From Silanimonas lenta DSM 16282 (GTDB lineage: Bacteria > Pseudomonadota > Gammaproteobacteria > Xanthomonadales > Xanthomonadaceae), in contig NZ_AUBD01000001.1 of the NCBI RefSeq assembly GCF_000429065.1, positions 124,001-188,000 on the forward strand: DNA of 64,000 bases, written 5' to 3'. The notes under the pieces are model-generated. The model was given only the letters and a program-made list of their open reading frames with translations, was not told the DNA's origin and ran no database searches. Below, piece after piece: positions 38,728-47,482 of this stretch. Position 1 is the first letter of the stretch. Every line of letters begins with the position of its first letter. Position numbers and translations under genes: made by a program.

Positions 38728-40116
38728 ATGGCCGCACGTCTTCCTTCCCGCCCCGTCGATCCCCGCGTCGAAGCCCTGCGCGTCCCGCCGCATTCGATCG
38801 ATGCCGAGCAGGCGGTGCTGGGCGCCCTGATGCTGGATCCGCAGGCCCTGGAGAAGGTGGTGGGCGTGCTCTCCCACACCGATTTCTACCGCCGCGACCA
38901 CCAGCTCATCTTCAAGGCGATCTCCGAGCTCGCGGAGAAGAACAGACCCTATGACGCCGTGACCCTGGGCGAGTGGTTCGAGGCCCATGCGCTCGCCGAC
39001 CAGGTGGGCGGCACCGCGTATCTCGTCGAACTGGCCCAGACCACGCCCTCGGCCGCCAACGTCCGCGCCTATGCCGACATCGTGCGCGACAAGTCGGTGC
39101 TGCGCAGCCTGATCGAGGTGGGCACCCAGATCGCCGAGGACGGCTTCGCCCCGGGCGACCGCGAGACGCCCGAGCTGCTGGCCGAGGCCGAGCAGCGGGT
39201 GTTCCGCATCGCCGACCAGAACCGCACCGGGCGCAAGGACATCATCCCGCTCAAGGAGGCGATGAAGGAGGCTTTCGAGATCCTGCAGGTCCGCTACGAG
39301 ACCCAGGGCACCGTCACCGGCCTGCCCACCGGCTTCCACGATTTCGACGAGATGACCGCTGGCCTGCAACCCTCCGACCTGATCGTGCTGGCGGCGCGCC
39401 CGGCCATGGGCAAGACCACCCTGGCGCTCAACATGGCCGAGTACGCCGCGCTCAAGAGCAAGAAGGCGGTGGTGGTGTTCTCGATGGAGATGTCGGCGAG
39501 CCAGCTCGCCTTCCGCCTGATCTCCTCGATCGGCCGCATCAACGCCGGGCGGCTCAAGACCGGCCAGCTCGAGGACGAGGACTGGTCGCGCGTCACCATG
39601 GCGATGCGGCTGCTCTCGGAGAGCAAGATCTTCATCGACGACGAGCCGGCGCTCTCGCCGGCCAAGCTGATGTCCAAGGCCCGTCGCATCAAGCGCGAGC
39701 ACGACCTCGGCCTCGTGGTGGTGGACTACCTGCAGCTGATGCAGGTGCCCGGCAACAGCGAGAACCGCGCCACCGAGATCTCGGAGATCAGCCGCTCGCT
39801 CAAGGCCATGGCCAAGGAGCTGAACGTGCCGGTGATCGCGCTCTCGCAGCTCAACCGCGGTCTCGAATCGCGCACCGACAAGCGCCCGGTGATGTCCGAC
39901 CTGCGCGAGTCGGGCGCCATCGAGCAGGACGCCGACATCATCCTGTTCATCTACCGCGACGAGTACTACCACAAGGACAGCCCGGACAAGGGGCTGGCCG
40001 AGGTCATCATCAGCAAGCACCGAAACGGCGCCACCGGCACGGTGAAGCTGAAGTTCTTCGGCGAGTACACCCGCTTCGACAACCTGGCCCGCGACGCGGA
40101 GGGCCGCTTCGAGTAG
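38728..40116 (+). CDS. dnaB: Replicative DNA helicase
   Basis: A 462-aa hexameric helicase that unwinds DNA at the replication fork. The N-terminal domain (PPHSIDAEQAVLGALMLDP) is followed by the RecA-like domain. Walker A is ARPAMGKTT with K229. VVVFSMEMSASQLAFR, LGLVVVDYLQLM (Walker B) and SDLRESGAIEQDADII are all present. No intein interrupts the sequence. I chose the ATG at 38728; an in-frame GTG at 38695 would add 11 residues. Its promoter region holds a DnaA box. It is convergent with alr. Confidence 0.96.
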   Translation: MAARLPSRPVDPRVEALRVPPHSIDAEQAVLGALMLDPQALEKVVGVLSHTDFYRRDHQLIFKAISELAEKNRPYDAVTLGEWFEAHALADQVGGTAYLVELAQTTPSAANVRAYADIVRDKSVLRSLIEVGTQIAEDGFAPGDRETPELLAEAEQRVFRIADQNRTGRKDIIPLKEAMKEAFEILQVRYETQGTVTGLPTGFHDFDEMTAGLQPSDLIVLAARPAMGKTTLALNMAEYAALKSKKAVVVFSMEMSASQLAFRLISSIGRINAGRLKTGQLEDEDWSRVTMAMRLLSESKIFIDDEPALSPAKLMSKARRIKREHDLGLVVVDYLQLMQVPGNSENRATEISEISRSLKAMAKELNVPVIALSQLNRGLESRTDKRPVMSDLRESGAIEQDADIILFIYRDEYYHKDSPDKGLAEVIISKHRNGATGTVKLKFFGEYTRFDNLARDAEGRFE

Positions 40117-40130
40117 CCGCGGGCTGCGGC

Positions 40131-41276
40131 TCAGCCGGCCATGGCCGGCTCGCCACCGGTGTATTCCCGCGGGATGCGTTCGTTCAGGCCGGTCAGGATC
40201 TCGTAGGGGATGGTGCCGGCGGCCTTTGCCACCGCCTCGACGCGGATCGACTCTCCGCCCTGCGTCCCGATCAGCACCACCTCGTCCTCGTTGTAGGCCG
40301 TGCCCTGCGGCCCCAGGTCCACCATGAACTGGTCCATGCAGATGCGTCCGACGATGGGGCGGCGGATGCCGCGCACCAGCACCTCGCCGCGCGAGGACAG
40401 GGCCCGCGGCCAGCCATCGCCATAGCCGATCGGGATGGTGACCACGCGGGTGTCGGTCGCGGCATGCCAGGAGGCGCCATAGCTCACCGAGGCCCCGGCC
40501 CGTACCACCTTGAAGTAGACCACCCGCGAGTGCAGGGCGAGGGCCGGGCGCAGGGGCAGGGCAGGGCGCGAGGCCGGGTCGGGCAGCACGCCATAGAGCG
40601 CGATGCCCGGTCGCACCAGGTCGAGCCAGGTCTCGGGGAAATGCAGCACGCCCCCGGAGTTCGCCAGGTGGCGCAGCGGCATGGGGGCACCGAGGCGCTC
40701 GAAATGGGCGCAGGCCTCGAGGAAGCGCTCCAGCTGCCGGGCCGTCATCGGGTGGCCGGGGTCGTCGGCGCAGGCCAGGTGCGAGTAGATCCCCTTGATC
40801 CGGCACCAGCGCGAGGCCAGCGCGGCCTCGATGAAGGGGGCGGCGGAATAGCTGTGCACCCCGATGCGCTCCATGCCGGTATCGATCTTCAGGTGCACCG
40901 TGGCCGGTCGTCCGAGCTGCTCGGCCGCGGCCTCCACCTGCCGCAGCTTGTCGATCGAGGAGACGGTGATCTCGAGCTCGTGGGCGATGAACTCCGGGGC
41001 CTGGCGGCCGAAGATGCCGCCCATCACCAGGATCGGCACCCGGATGCCGGCACGGCGCAGGGCGATGCCCTCCTCGACGAAGGCCACCCCGAGCTGCTCG
41101 ACGCCCCGGGCTTCCAGGTGCCGGGCCACCGGCACCAGTCCGTGGCCGTAGGCATTGGCCTTGACGATGCCCATCACCGGCCGGCCGGTATGGGCACGGA
41201 TGGCGTCGAGGTTGTGGCCGATGGCCCCGAGGTCTACCCGGATGCGGGTGGGGCGCTGGCTCAAAGGATCACTCAT
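40131..41276 (-). CDS. alr: Alanine racemase
   Basis: A 381-aa PLP enzyme that interconverts L- and D-alanine for peptidoglycan synthesis. The PLP lysine is K39 in MGIVKANAYGHG. The substrate-binding stretch HLKIDTGMERIGV, the VSYGASW tyrosine region, PIGYGDGW and GRICMDQFMVDLG are all in place. The ATG at 41276 is six bases after a TACAAT -10 hexamer, so the message is probably leaderless. It lies at the classical position beside dnaB, but on the opposite strand. Confidence 0.95.
   Translation of the reverse strand: MSDPLSQRPTRIRVDLGAIGHNLDAIRAHTGRPVMGIVKANAYGHGLVPVARHLEARGVEQLGVAFVEEGIALRRAGIRVPILVMGGIFGRQAPEFIAHELEITVSSIDKLRQVEAAAEQLGRPATVHLKIDTGMERIGVHSYSAAPFIEAALASRWCRIKGIYSHLACADDPGHPMTARQLERFLEACAHFERLGAPMPLRHLANSGGVLHFPETWLDLVRPGIALYGVLPDPASRPALPLRPALALHSRVVYFKVVRAGASVSYGASWHAATDTRVVTIPIGYGDGWPRALSSRGEVLVRGIRRPIVGRICMDQFMVDLGPQGTAYNEDEVVLIGTQGGESIRVEAVAKAAGTIPYEILTGLNERIPREYTGGEPAMAG
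40133..40150. repeat. 18-bp perfect palindrome at the alr 3' end
   Basis: A perfect palindrome overlaps the last codons of alr, next to a 6-bp stem (40115-40120/40126-40131) in the 14-base gap with dnaB. It may act as a shared terminator between the convergent genes. No T-tract is present. Confidence 0.4.
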
Positions 41277-41282
41277 CCGCCG

Positions 41283-41288
41283 ATTGTA
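41283..41288 (-). promoter_or_regulatory. -10 hexamer of alr, leaderless-type
   Basis: TACAAT on the minus strand, six bases before the alr ATG, with no ribosome-binding site between. Confidence 0.6.
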
Positions 41289-41345
41289 GGCAGCCCGGGG
41301 CCTCCGGCGACGCGCCTTGCACGCCGCCGCCCCCAGACTGCCGCG

Positions 41346-42971
41346 ATGCCGCCCCCTCTTCGCCATCTCGTCGTCGTGCTCGGCGACCAGCTCGATCCCG
41401 GCTCGCCGGCCTTCGAGGGCTTCGACCCCGAGCGCGACGCGGTGTGGATGGCCGAGGTGGCGCACGAGGCCACCCAGGTCTGGTCGAGCAAGCCGCGCAT
41501 CGCCCTCTTCCTCGCCGCCATGCGGCGGTTCCGCGATGCCCTGCGGGCCCGCGGCATCACCGTGCATTACCGGGCGCTCGATGCCCATGCGGCCCCGACC
41601 CTGGAGGCGGCGCTGGAGGAGGATCTTGGCCGGCTACGCCCGCAGGCGGTGCTGGCCCTGACACCGGGCGAGTGGCGGCTCTCGCGCTCGCTGCCGGCCG
41701 CCTGCGCCCGCGCCGGCGTCCCCTGGATCGAGCGCGACGACACCCATTTCCTCTGCAGCCGCGAGACCTTCGCCCGCTGGGCCCGGGGGCGGCGCGAGTA
41801 CCGCATGGAGTTCTTCTACCGCGAGATGCGGCGCTGGCACGGTGTGTTGATGGATGGCGAGCAGCCGGTGGGCGGGCGCTGGAACTTCGATGCCGAGAAC
41901 CGCGAGGCCTTCGATGCCCGGGGGCCCGGTTTCCTGCCGGCCCCGCGGCGCTTCTTGCCGGATGATTCCACCCGCGAGGTGCTGGCCCTCGTGGAGCGCC
42001 GCTTCCCCGGCCACCCGGGCTCGCTGGCGCAGTTCGACTGGCCGCTCGACCCCGCGCAGGCCGAGGCGGCGCTGCAGGACTTCATCGCCCACCGCCTGCC
42101 GCTGTTCGGGCGCTGGCAGGACGCGATGTGGACCGGCGAGCCCTGGCTCTACCACTCGCGGATCAGCGCCGCGCTCAACCTCAAGCTGCTCGATCCGCGC
42201 CGGGTGATCGCGGCGGCGGTGCAGGCCTGGCAGGCCGGCGAGGCCCCGCTGCCGGCGGTGAAGGGCTTCGTGCGCCAGGTGCTCGGCTGGCGCGAGTTCG
42301 TGCGCGGCCTGTACTGGCTGCGCATGCCGGCCTTCCTCGAGGACAACGCCCTCGACGCCCATGCCCCGCTGCCGGCCTTCTACTGGACCGGCGAGACCGA
42401 GATGCGCTGCCTGAAGGAGGCGATCGGGCAGACGCTGGAGTACGGCTACGCCCACCACATCCAGCGCCTGATGGTGACCGGCCTGTTCGCCCAGCTGCTC
42501 GGGGTGGCGCCGAAGCAGGTCCACGCCTGGTACCTCGCGGTCTACGTCGATGCGGTGGAATGGGTGGAGCTGCCGAACGTGCTGGGCATGAGCCAGTACG
42601 CCGACGGTGGGCGCATGACCAGCAAGCCCTACGTGGCGAGCGGCAGGTACATCGAGCGCATGTCGAACTACTGCGCGCACTGTCCCTACGACCCCGCCAG
42701 GGCCACCGGCCCCGAGGCCTGCCCCTTTACCACGCTGTACTGGGACTTCCTCGACCGCCACCGGGCGCGCTTCGAGCGCCACCCGCGCACCGCCCTGCAG
42801 TGGAAGCACCTCGCCCGCAAGCCGGAGGCGGAACTCGCCGCCATCCGCGGGGCCGCCGCCGCGCTGCGTGCCCGGCTGGGCGGCGGCACGGAGCCCGTCA
42901 CGCCGGCCGCGCGCCCGAATCCGCATTCCACGGTGCCGATGAACGATCCTTTCGAGGACACGATGCCATGA
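41346..42971 (+). CDS. Iron-sulfur photolyase/cryptochrome (FeS-BCP, PhrB-like)
   Basis: A 541-aa deoxyribodipyrimidine photolyase-related protein of the iron-sulfur bacterial cryptochrome/(6-4) photolyase group. The four cysteines for the 4Fe-4S cluster are C355, C443, C446 and C459. Their spacing (88, 3 and 13 residues) matches that recalled for Agrobacterium PhrB (C350, C438, C441, C454). The FAD-domain stretch is VKGFVRQVLGWREFVRGLYW, with ELPNVLGMSQYADGG and MTSKPYVASGRYI. It probably repairs (6-4) photoproducts under blue light. The ATG at 41346 has a CAGACT six bases upstream. It overlaps the next SDR gene by four bases. Confidence 0.9.
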   Translation: MPPPLRHLVVVLGDQLDPGSPAFEGFDPERDAVWMAEVAHEATQVWSSKPRIALFLAAMRRFRDALRARGITVHYRALDAHAAPTLEAALEEDLGRLRPQAVLALTPGEWRLSRSLPAACARAGVPWIERDDTHFLCSRETFARWARGRREYRMEFFYREMRRWHGVLMDGEQPVGGRWNFDAENREAFDARGPGFLPAPRRFLPDDSTREVLALVERRFPGHPGSLAQFDWPLDPAQAEAALQDFIAHRLPLFGRWQDAMWTGEPWLYHSRISAALNLKLLDPRRVIAAAVQAWQAGEAPLPAVKGFVRQVLGWREFVRGLYWLRMPAFLEDNALDAHAPLPAFYWTGETEMRCLKEAIGQTLEYGYAHHIQRLMVTGLFAQLLGVAPKQVHAWYLAVYVDAVEWVELPNVLGMSQYADGGRMTSKPYVASGRYIERMSNYCAHCPYDPARATGPEACPFTTLYWDFLDRHRARFERHPRTALQWKHLARKPEAELAAIRGAAAALRARLGGGTEPVTPAARPNPHSTVPMNDPFEDTMP

Positions 42972-43729
42972 CGAATACCTGCCTCATCACCGGCGGCTCT
43001 GGCGGGCTGGCGCGCGCCCTGGCCGCGCTCCTCCGCGCCGAGGGCTGGCAGCTGGCCCGCGCCGGCCGCCGCCACGAGACCCTGCAGCCCGACGAGGGCG
43101 ACCTGCTGATCGAAGCCGATGTCTCGACGGAAGCCGGCGCGCTGCTGGCGGTGGCCGAGGCCAGCACGCGCTTCGGGGCGCCCCCCACGGCGGTGGTGAA
43201 TGCCGCCGGCGCCCTGCTGCTCGCGCCGCTCACCCGCACCAGCGAGGCACAGTACCGCGAGTGCCTGGCCGCCAACCTCGACACCGCCTTCTTCACCGCC
43301 AAGGCCTACGTGGGCGCGCTGCAGCAGGCGCAGAAGGCCGGGGGCAGCGGGGCAGGGCGGCTGCTGCTGTTCTCCTCGGTGGCGGCCGGCATCGGCGTGG
43401 GCAACCATGCCGCGATCGCCATGGCCAAGGGCGCCATCGAGGCCTTGGTGCGCTCGCTGGCGGCCGACCACTCGGCCATGGGCCTGCGCGTCAACGCCAT
43501 CGCCCCCGGTCTCATGGAAACCCCGCTCACCGCCAGGCTGCTGTCCAACGAGGCGGCGAGGAAGGCCATCACCGCGCAGTATCCGCTCGGCCGGCATGGC
43601 GAGGCCGCGGATGCGGCGCGGCTGGCCGCCTTCCTGCTCGGCCCGGGCGGCGACTGGATCACCGGGCAGGTGATCGCCCTCGATGGCGGCTTCACTGCCG
43701 TCCGCCCGCTGCTGAGGGCCGGCGCATGA
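42968..43729 (+). CDS. Short-chain dehydrogenase/reductase lacking the catalytic Tyr
   Basis: A 253-aa SDR with the nucleotide motif TGGSGGLARALAALL, NAAGALLLAPL, SSVAAGIG and IALDGGFTA. Aligned to classical SDRs, the active-site Tyr is replaced by Ile (NHAAIAMAKGAI), while the Lys is kept. Catalysis by the usual mechanism is therefore doubtful. It overlaps the photolyase genes on both sides by four bases (ATGA), so it is translationally coupled and probably serves the same light or DNA-damage unit. The substrate is unknown. Confidence 0.85.
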   Translation: MTNTCLITGGSGGLARALAALLRAEGWQLARAGRRHETLQPDEGDLLIEADVSTEAGALLAVAEASTRFGAPPTAVVNAAGALLLAPLTRTSEAQYRECLAANLDTAFFTAKAYVGALQQAQKAGGSGAGRLLLFSSVAAGIGVGNHAAIAMAKGAIEALVRSLAADHSAMGLRVNAIAPGLMETPLTARLLSNEAARKAITAQYPLGRHGEAADAARLAAFLLGPGGDWITGQVIALDGGFTAVRPLLRAGA

Positions 43730-45174
43730 GCCGCGCCCTCGTCTGGTTCCGCCGCGACCTGCGGCTCGACGACCATCCGGCCCTGCAGGCGGCGATCGAG
43801 GCCGGGCATGCACCCGTGCCGGTCTACATCCATGCTCCGGAGGAGGAGGCGCCCTGGGCGCCGGGGGCTGCCTCGAGGGTCTGGCTGGAGCGTTCGCTGC
43901 ACTCGCTTCGCGCGTCGCTGCGTGGCCTCGGCAGCGACCTCATCCTCCGCCGCGGCCCGAGCACCGAGACCCTGCTCGCGCTCGCGGCCGAATGCGGGGC
44001 CGAGGCGGTGTACTGGCATCGCCTCTACGAGCCGGCCAGCATCGCCCGCGACACCGCCACCAAGGCGGCGCTGAAGGCGCGCGGCCTGCACGTCGAAAGC
44101 CTCAACGGCAGCCTGCTGGCGGAGCCCTGGGAGGTGAAGACCGGCAGCGGCGAGCCCTACCGCGTGTTCACCCCGTTCTGGAAGAACGCCCGGCAGCGCC
44201 TCGAGGGGCTTTCCCCCCTGCCGGCGCCGGCATCCCTGCCGCCGCTGCCGCCTCTGGCCTCGCTCGAGCCCGAGGCCCTGGACCTGCGCCCGCCGGCCCG
44301 CGAAGGGGGCTGGGATCTCGGCTTCTGGCGGTACTGGCAGCCCGGCGAGGCCGGAGCCGCCGATCTGCTGGAGGCCTTCCTCGAGGGCGCGCTGCACGGC
44401 TACAAGGCGCAGCGCAACTTCCCCGACCGCACCGGCACCTCGAAGCTCTCGCCGCACCTGCACTTCGGCGAAATCTCGCCGCGGCGCATCGTCTCGGCCC
44501 TGCAGACGGCCCGCGTCCCGGCGGCCTCCCGGCCCGACCTCGACCACTATCTGTCGGAACTGGGCTGGCGCGAGTTCAGCCACCACCTGCTGTTCCACTT
44601 CCCGCATACCCCGGAGCAGAACCTCAACCCACGCTTCGAGGACTTCCGCTGGGCCGAGGTGGACGAGACCCGGCTGGCGGCCTGGCAGCGCGGCCGCACC
44701 GGCGTGCCGATCGTCGATGCCGGCATGCGCGAGCTCTGGGCCACGGGCTGGATGCACAACCGCGTGCGCATGGTCGTGGCGAGCTTCCTCACCAAGAACC
44801 TGCGCTACCACTGGCAGCACGGGGCGCGCTGGTTCTGGGACACCCTGCTCGATGCCGACCTGGCCAACAACACCCAGGGCTGGCAGTGGACCGCCGGCAC
44901 CGGGGCCGATGCCGCGCCGTACTTCCGGATCTTCAGCCCGGTCTCGCAGGCCCAGAAGTTCGATCCGGACGGGGCCTACATCAGGCAGTGGGTGCCCGAA
45001 CTCGCGGCACTGCCCGCAGCAGCACTGGCAGAGCCCTGGACGCACGGCGAGCTGCTGCGGCGCCTGGCTCCCGGCTACCCGCGCACGCCCATCGTCGATC
45101 TCAAGGCCAGCCGCGCCGAAGCCCTGGCGGCCTATTCGGGGCCGAAGACCCTGCCGCCCGACGACGCGCGTTGA
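43726..45174 (+). CDS. phrB: Deoxyribodipyrimidine (CPD) photolyase, class I
   Basis: A 482-aa light-driven repair enzyme for cyclobutane pyrimidine dimers. The N-terminal antenna domain begins ALVWFRRDLRLDDHPALQAA. The FAD domain has RTGTSKLSPHLHFGEISPRRI, ELGWREFSHHLLFHFP, RTGVPIVDAGMRELWATGWMHNRVRM and WQWTAGTGADAAPYFRIFSP. These are the usual class I catalytic tryptophan and FAD-binding residues. The start overlaps the SDR stop by four bases. Together with the FeS photolyase it gives the cell repair of both UV lesion classes. Confidence 0.96.
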   Translation: MSRALVWFRRDLRLDDHPALQAAIEAGHAPVPVYIHAPEEEAPWAPGAASRVWLERSLHSLRASLRGLGSDLILRRGPSTETLLALAAECGAEAVYWHRLYEPASIARDTATKAALKARGLHVESLNGSLLAEPWEVKTGSGEPYRVFTPFWKNARQRLEGLSPLPAPASLPPLPPLASLEPEALDLRPPAREGGWDLGFWRYWQPGEAGAADLLEAFLEGALHGYKAQRNFPDRTGTSKLSPHLHFGEISPRRIVSALQTARVPAASRPDLDHYLSELGWREFSHHLLFHFPHTPEQNLNPRFEDFRWAEVDETRLAAWQRGRTGVPIVDAGMRELWATGWMHNRVRMVVASFLTKNLRYHWQHGARWFWDTLLDADLANNTQGWQWTAGTGADAAPYFRIFSPVSQAQKFDPDGAYIRQWVPELAALPAAALAEPWTHGELLRRLAPGYPRTPIVDLKASRAEALAAYSGPKTLPPDDAR

Positions 45175-45224
45175 CGCCCCGAGAAGCGGCGCGGCATCCT
45201 GCCGCAGAAGCCGGGGAGGGCGTG

Positions 45225-46778
45225 ATGTCGAAGCAGGCGAAGGCGCGGAAACCCAGAGAGAAGCGGGGCGGAGCCAGGCCGGCACCGGCGCCTCCGGCAG
45301 CGCCGTCCGCCGAGGGCGCGGCACCGCTGCGCCGGCGCCGGCGCGAGCCGATGTCGCGGGTCGATACCGCCTGGCTGCGCATGGAGCGCAGCACCAACCT
45401 GATGATGATCTCGGCGGTGATGATGTTCGAGGAGCCGATGTCGCTGGAACGGCTCAAGAAGGTCGTCCGCGAACGCTTCCTCGCCTATCCGCGCTTCCGC
45501 CAGAAGGTGGTGGAGACGGCGATGGGCCCGGCCTGGGAAACCGATGCCGACTTCGACATCGACTGGCATGTGCGGCTCTCCGCCCTGCCGGGGCGGGGCG
45601 GCAAGCGCGAGCTCGAGCGCTTCGTCAGCCAGATGGCGAGCACGCCGCTCGACCAGACCAAGCCGCTCTGGCAGTTCCATCTCGTCGAGCGCTATGGCGG
45701 CGGCTCGGCCCTGGTCTGCCGCATCCACCACTGCTATGCCGATGGCATCGCCCTGGTGCAGGTGCTGCTCTCGATGACCGATGTCGAGGCCCGTCCCGCC
45801 AAGGCCGAACCGCTCACCCGGCGCTGGCTGAAGAAGGAGGAGCACGCCAAGGTGGCGCAGCGCGTGGGGGCCATCGGCCGCTACGTGCAGATGGGCGAGA
45901 AAATGCTGGAGAAGGGCATGGACTTCGCCCGAGATCCCTCGCTGGCCGGGGTGCTGGCCAACGAGGGGCTGGAACTGGCCAAGGAGCTCGCCTACGCGCT
46001 GGCGCTGGAGGACGACCCGCCCACGGTGCTGAAGATGCCGCTGGGGGTGAGCAAACGCTGCGCCTGGGCCGAACCGCTGGCGCTCTCCGACGTGAAGGCA
46101 GTGGGCCGGGCCTTCCACTGTACGGTGAACGACGTGCTGCTGGCCTCGGTGGCCGGCGCCCTGCGCAGCTATCTCATCGAGCGCGGCGAAGTGCTGGATG
46201 GCCGCAACATCCGCGTCACCGTGCCGGTGAACCTGCGGCCGCTGGAACATGCCAGGCAGCTCGGCAACCACTTCGGCCTCGTCTTCCTCGAACTGCCGGT
46301 GGGCGAGCCGAATCCGGTGGCCCGCCTGCAGGCAGTGGCCGCCAACATGCGCCAGCTCAGGAAGTCGCGGCAGGCGGTGATGGCCTTCGGTCTGCTCGCC
46401 GCGCTCGGCATGGCGCCCACCGCGGTGCAGCGGCTGGCGCTCGAGCTGTTCTCGCGCAAGGCCACGGCGGTGGCCACCAACGTGCCGGGGCCGCAGAGCC
46501 CGCTCTACCTCGCCGGCTGCCGGATCAAGGACATGATGTTCTGGGTGCCGCAGACCGGCGGCATCGGCATCGGCGTGTCCATCCTCAGCTACAACGGCCA
46601 GGTGCATTTCGGCCTGATCGCCGATGCCAAGCTGATGCCCGACCCGGATTCGGTGATCCGCCGTTTCGAGCCGGAGTTCGACAAGCTGCTCTACCTCGCC
46701 CTGATGGCCGGCTGGGATCGCGAGCTGGCGCCGGAGGATGCCGAGGCCTTGCTGCCGGCATTGGCGGAGGAGAGCTGA
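45225..46778 (+). CDS. Wax ester synthase/diacylglycerol acyltransferase (WS/DGAT)
   Basis: A 517-aa acyl-CoA-dependent acyltransferase that makes wax esters or triacylglycerols. The catalytic motif HHxxxDG is IHHCYADGIAL (H168-H169). An N-terminal basic and Pro/Ala-rich extension of about 45 residues precedes the SRVDTAWLRMERSTNLM region. The C-terminal domain has ATNVPGPQSPLYLAG and GIGIGVSILSYNGQVHFGL. The ATG at 45225 has GGGGAGGG before it. It lies 50 bases after the photolyase and one base before msrA. The link between lipid storage and the repair genes is unclear. Confidence 0.92.
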   Translation: MSKQAKARKPREKRGGARPAPAPPAAPSAEGAAPLRRRRREPMSRVDTAWLRMERSTNLMMISAVMMFEEPMSLERLKKVVRERFLAYPRFRQKVVETAMGPAWETDADFDIDWHVRLSALPGRGGKRELERFVSQMASTPLDQTKPLWQFHLVERYGGGSALVCRIHHCYADGIALVQVLLSMTDVEARPAKAEPLTRRWLKKEEHAKVAQRVGAIGRYVQMGEKMLEKGMDFARDPSLAGVLANEGLELAKELAYALALEDDPPTVLKMPLGVSKRCAWAEPLALSDVKAVGRAFHCTVNDVLLASVAGALRSYLIERGEVLDGRNIRVTVPVNLRPLEHARQLGNHFGLVFLELPVGEPNPVARLQAVAANMRQLRKSRQAVMAFGLLAALGMAPTAVQRLALELFSRKATAVATNVPGPQSPLYLAGCRIKDMMFWVPQTGGIGIGVSILSYNGQVHFGLIADAKLMPDPDSVIRRFEPEFDKLLYLALMAGWDRELAPEDAEALLPALAEES

Positions 46779-46779
46779 G

Positions 46780-47412
46780 ATGGCGGCCTTCTGCCCCCTC
46801 CCCGGGCAGGGCCTGAAGGTGCCGCCCGAGCGCGTGCCGCTGCCCACGCAGGCGATGGCGGCCGGGGACGATGTCGGCCTTGCCGTGCTGGCGGGGGGCT
46901 GCTTCTGGTGCACCGAGGCGGTGTTCGCCCGGCTGGCCGGGGTGCTGAACGTGATGCCGGGCTATGTGGGGGGCGATCCGGCCCTGGCCCACTACGAGGC
47001 GGTATGCAGCGGTCGCAGCGGTCATGCCGAGGCCATCCGGATCCGCTATCACCCCGACCGCATCGGTTTTGGCGAGCTACTTAGGGTGTTCTTCACCGTG
47101 GCCCATGACCCCACCCAGCGCAACCGCCAGGGCCATGACATCGGCCCGCAGTACCGCTCGGCGATCTTTCCGGTCGATGCCCGCCAGCGCGACATGGCCG
47201 CCGCCTACATCGCCGAGCTCGATGCCGCGGGCATCTTCGCCGCGCCCATCGCCACCACGCTCGAGCCTTTCTCGACCTTCCATCCCGCCGAGGCCTACCA
47301 CCACGACTATGCCGGGCGGAATCCGGCACAGCCCTATGTCGCTGGCGTCGCACTGCCGAAGGTGGCGAAGCTCGAGCAGCACTTCCCCCACCTCGTGCGT
47401 CGATCCTCCTGA
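46780..47412 (+). CDS. msrA: Peptide methionine-S-sulfoxide reductase
   Basis: A 210-aa enzyme (E. coli MsrA is 212) that reduces S-methionine sulfoxide in proteins. The catalytic motif is GGCFWCTEAVFARLAGV with Cys41. VMPGYVGGDPALAHYEAVCSGRSGHAEAI, DPTQRNRQGHDIGPQYRSAIF and FHPAEAYHHDY are typical. The ATG at 46780 follows the WS/DGAT stop by one base. It ends the operon. Its presence fits a light and oxidative damage response. Confidence 0.96.
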   Translation: MAAFCPLPGQGLKVPPERVPLPTQAMAAGDDVGLAVLAGGCFWCTEAVFARLAGVLNVMPGYVGGDPALAHYEAVCSGRSGHAEAIRIRYHPDRIGFGELLRVFFTVAHDPTQRNRQGHDIGPQYRSAIFPVDARQRDMAAAYIAELDAAGIFAAPIATTLEPFSTFHPAEAYHHDYAGRNPAQPYVAGVALPKVAKLEQHFPHLVRRSS

Positions 47413-47482
47413 AATCTTCTCGCCCGCGCGGTCCGTATCCGCCTTGCGGCGCGTCGGCGATGGCGGCCATGGAGGCCGGCTT

